From assembly GCF_002891435.1 (NCBI RefSeq), contig NZ_POUC01000002.1, positions 1 to 64,000 on the forward strand: 64,000 bases of DNA. Direction: 5' to 3'. The notes below the pieces were generated by a model. That model saw only the letters and a program-made list of their open reading frames with translations, did not search any database and was not told where the DNA came from. Positions 61,585-64,000 of this stretch are shown here, piece by piece. Source of the stretch: Streptomyces cahuitamycinicus. Lineage in GTDB: Bacteria; Actinomycetota; Actinomycetes; Streptomycetales; Streptomycetaceae. The position numbers and the translations under genes are program-made. The first letter of the stretch is position 1; each line of letters opens with the position of its first letter.

Positions 61585-64000
61585 GTGAGCATGTCCGAGC
61601 AGCCGCGCGAACCGGGTCAGGACGGTGGCCCGGAGCGCCCTTCGGCCACCGGACCCGGGTCTGCCCCGCCGACGGTGAATTCCGACGCCGTGCCTTCGAG
61701 CACCGACGCCGTGCCGCCGACCACGGACGAGGACGCGAAGGCCTCCGACGACCCGCCCGCCGGCCCCGGCGGGGACCTGTCGTCGGCTTCCCCGGTGGGG
61801 CGGCTCGCCGCCACCGTGGAACGGCTCAGCCGGGAGGTACGGGCCGCCCAGGCGGAGGCCGAAGGGCGTGCCCTGGTCGAGCTCGCCAAGGGTGTCCTGG
61901 TCGAGCGGCTGAAGTGTGGGCCGGCCCAGGCCGCCCGGCAGCTGGCCCAGTTGGCCGAGCAGGCTCAGGTCACCCCCCTGGAACTCGCCGTCGACGTCAT
62001 CAATCAGGCAGCCAAGGACCGGATGTCCGAGGTGACGGAGGCCTTCCTCGCCGCCACCCGGGCCGCGGACGAGACCGAGTCGGCCGCCGTACGCCTGCGC
62101 GCGGCCGAGAGCGGCGTACTGGCGGCGGACGACACCCAAGCCGTAGCGGACGCCCTGCTGGAGCAGGCGCTGCGCCCGCTCGGCGCGGTGGCCGTGGCCA
62201 TCTGGGCCGCGGGCTCCGACGGTTCGCTCACTCTCGCGGGCAGCGCCGGTTTCTCACCGGCCGAGGCCGCGCGCTGGCGCTACGTCCCGCCGGACGTGGT
62301 GACCGTGGCGCGGCGGGGCCTCATCGAGCGCGAGGGCCAGTGGATCACCACGCTCGGCGAGACCGGACTGCCCAGCATCGGCCTGCACCACCACCCGGAC
62401 GGCGGCCGGGCCGCCCTGCCCGCCGGTACCGGAGGCCGCATCCACGGCGTGCTGGAGATCGCCTGGCCGGCCCCTCTCGCGCCGCAGCGGCCGCAGATCG
62501 TTCGCCAGGTGGAGGCGCTGGCCGAACTGTGCGCGCACACGCTGGAGATGTACGCGCCGCCACGGGGAGCGGCCCAGGAGCCGCGCGTCCTGCCCGACGT
62601 CGCCGAGCTGATGGACCTGGCCGACGGGCTGCACGACCCCACCCTCGTCCTGGTGCCGCACCTCGACGCCGACGGGCACCTGGTGGATTTCCGCATCCAG
62701 CACGTGAACAGCCGGTTCCTGGACCCGGCGGGCAGGCCGCGGGCGGTCGTGAACGGCGCGCTGCTCCTGGAGGCCTATCCGATGGCCGCCGGGGACAGCG
62801 AGTTGTTCCAGCGCATCGAGCGGGTCTACGCCACCGGTGAGCCCTTCCGGGCCCGCCGGATGAACCTCACCGCCCTCGTCGACCAGGTCCCCCTCTCGGC
62901 GGTGGCCGACATCAGCATCAGCCGTCACGGCATGTCCGTGCTCCTCATCTGGCGTATCGAGGACGAGGCGGCACGGCTGGCGAGTCTGCTCCAGCACGCC
63001 CAGCGGCTCGGCCGTATCGGCGGGTTCGAGGAGAACGTGCTCACCGGTGAGATCACCTGGAACGGGCAGCTCTTCGACCTCTACGGACGCCCGCAGACGA
63101 GCACCCCGGTGGCCCTGGAGGAGCTGCCGGCCCACGCCCACCCGGACGACGGCGTCTCCATCCGCCGCTTCCTGCGCACGCTGCTGCACCATCGGCGGCC
63201 GGCGGCCGCGGCGTTCCGGTTGCAGCGGCCGGACGGCGTGACCCGGCACATCCGAATCGTCGCCGAACCGGTGCTCGACACCGACGACCGGTTGCTCCTG
63301 GTGCGCGGTGCCTACCAGGACATCTCGGCCCAGCACTGGACCGAGGTGGCGCTCGCCGCCACACGTGACCAGCTGGCGCACACCGAGCAACAGGCCACCG
63401 AACGCAACCGGCTCACCCTGCAGTTGCAGCACGCCATCATGCCCCCCACCCAGGCGCCGTTGCAGGTGTCCGGGCTCCAGGTGGCCGTCCGCTACCGGCC
63501 CGCGGAGACCGAGCAACTGGTGGGCGGCGACTGGTACGACGCCGTCGTCCTGCCGTCCGGCAAGGTGCTGCTGTGCGTGGGGGACGTGGCCGGTCACGGC
63601 ATCGAGGCCGCCACCAGCATGGTCGTCCTGCGCAACGCGCTGCGCGGTCTCGCGGTGACCGGTGCCGGGCCGGGCCAGTTGCTGTCGTGGCTCAACATCG
63701 TGGCGCACCATCTGACGGGTGCCGTCACCGCGACCGCGGTGTGCGGGCTGTACGACCCCGTCCGGCGGACGCTGCGCTGGGCCCGGGCGGGACATCTGCC
63801 GCCCGTACTCGTCCGGGACACCGAAGCGGCTCCCCTGCCCCTGGTCAAGGGGCTGCTGCTCGGAGCGGTGCCGGAGGCGGTGTACGAGGAGACCGAGCTC
63901 CAGCTGGCCCCCGAAGACACTCTGCTGATGTACACGGACGGCCTGGTCGAACGCCGCGACCGGCCCGTGGAGGAGTCCCTGACCCACCTCCTGACCACCG
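61585..64000 (+). CDS. SpoIIE-family PP2C phosphatase with ANTAR, GAF and PAS domains (runs off the window)
   Basis: GTG 61585 follows GAGGAG; 805 codons are visible without a stop. A disordered Ser/Pro/Asp-rich start is followed by an ANTAR domain at about 70-140 (ELAKGVLVERLKCGPAQAA), a GAF-like sensor (about 165-325), PAS folds (about 340-610, with RLGRIGGFEENVLTGEI), and the PP2C phosphatase from about 620: GGDWYDAVVLPSG, VGDVAGHGIEAA, RAGHLPPVL, LMYTDGLVERRD. The enzyme class dephosphorylates STAS antagonists, like the one at 56460. ANTAR normally binds RNA hairpins, so its presence on a phosphatase is notable. It lies 97 bases after the hybrid kinase. Confidence 0.9.
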   Translation, partial: MSMSEQPREPGQDGGPERPSATGPGSAPPTVNSDAVPSSTDAVPPTTDEDAKASDDPPAGPGGDLSSASPVGRLAATVERLSREVRAAQAEAEGRALVELAKGVLVERLKCGPAQAARQLAQLAEQAQVTPLELAVDVINQAAKDRMSEVTEAFLAATRAADETESAAVRLRAAESGVLAADDTQAVADALLEQALRPLGAVAVAIWAAGSDGSLTLAGSAGFSPAEAARWRYVPPDVVTVARRGLIEREGQWITTLGETGLPSIGLHHHPDGGRAALPAGTGGRIHGVLEIAWPAPLAPQRPQIVRQVEALAELCAHTLEMYAPPRGAAQEPRVLPDVAELMDLADGLHDPTLVLVPHLDADGHLVDFRIQHVNSRFLDPAGRPRAVVNGALLLEAYPMAAGDSELFQRIERVYATGEPFRARRMNLTALVDQVPLSAVADISISRHGMSVLLIWRIEDEAARLASLLQHAQRLGRIGGFEENVLTGEITWNGQLFDLYGRPQTSTPVALEELPAHAHPDDGVSIRRFLRTLLHHRRPAAAAFRLQRPDGVTRHIRIVAEPVLDTDDRLLLVRGAYQDISAQHWTEVALAATRDQLAHTEQQATERNRLTLQLQHAIMPPTQAPLQVSGLQVAVRYRPAETEQLVGGDWYDAVVLPSGKVLLCVGDVAGHGIEAATSMVVLRNALRGLAVTGAGPGQLLSWLNIVAHHLTGAVTATAVCGLYDPVRRTLRWARAGHLPPVLVRDTEAAPLPLVKGLLLGAVPEAVYEETELQLAPEDTLLMYTDGLVERRDRPVEESLTHLLTT

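Noticed and set aside
57099-61592. 1497-codon open frame on the minus strand opposite the hybrid kinase.
   Set aside because: It mirrors the 276-bp repeats of the kinase gene and has no recognisable domain; a shadow of the real gene.
1-64000. CRISPR arrays, tRNA or rRNA genes, phage structural genes.
   Set aside because: No short regularly spaced repeats with spacers, no cloverleaf-like segments and no rRNA sequence were seen; the only regular repeat is the coding HAMP array.

Overview
The window looks like a piece of a Streptomyces (or very close actinomycete) chromosome. It is GC-rich throughout, with GTG and TTG starts, Tat and lipoprotein signals, sugar ABC importers without their own ATPase, a mycothiol glycosyltransferase relic, and a SpoIIE phosphatase carrying an ANTAR domain. 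The many broken genes, transposase pieces and secreted plant-polymer hydrolases suggest an accessory, arm-like region.

Layout. 0-8 kb is a mosaic scar zone: an IS3-type transposase end, a divergent TetR/aldo-keto reductase pair with palindromic operators, a truncated lipoprotein, a MobC remnant plus relaxase from a mobile element, a glyA tail, an in-frame sdaA-fdhD chimera and a frameshifted mshA-like gene. 8-26 kb is a carbohydrate regulon: a GH43/cupin/DUF6807/oxidoreductase operon, a secreted clan-A glycosidase, a secreted SGNH esterase with a ricin-type lectin domain, two paralogous LacI repressors (one fused to an AbiEi-like domain) and an importer operon with a GH42 beta-galactosidase. 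A 12-bp palindrome of the type GTGAwCGwTCAC recurs at every promoter of this block, twice lodged exactly between -35 and -10.

26-38.5 kb is an aromatic-acid catabolic block (CoA-transferase, two FAD monooxygenases, extradiol dioxygenase, ACMSD-type amidohydrolase, cyclase, two FAH-family hydrolases) with a divergent LysR gene. It is interrupted by an IS110-family element whose upstream non-coding segment folds like a bridge-RNA candidate, and by an SDR relic.

38.5-52.2 kb holds secreted esterases and a pectin/galactan/cellulose operon (GH53, FIVAR protein, PL9, PL11, GH5). Its ABC transporter has collapsed into a frameshifted binding-protein/permease fusion. A decayed lipase-like paralogue lies nearby, with a CebR-type box upstream.

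52.2-64 kb contains a PaaX-type regulator, P-type ATPase and CBS relics, a DEAD-box helicase and a signalling block: a winged-helix regulator, a STAS antagonist, a large soluble poly-HAMP hybrid histidine kinase and an ANTAR-GAF-PAS-PP2C phosphatase that runs off the window.

How it works together (inference): the middle of the window sets the cell up to strip galactan and rhamnogalacturonan side chains outside the cell, import the oligosaccharides (probably with a shared ATPase encoded elsewhere), and cut them with cytoplasmic GH42 and GH43 enzymes under LacI control. The aromatic cluster may handle plant-derived aromatic acids. The right end senses stress and could control gene expression by partner switching. 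All assignments come from reading the sequence; no database search was run.
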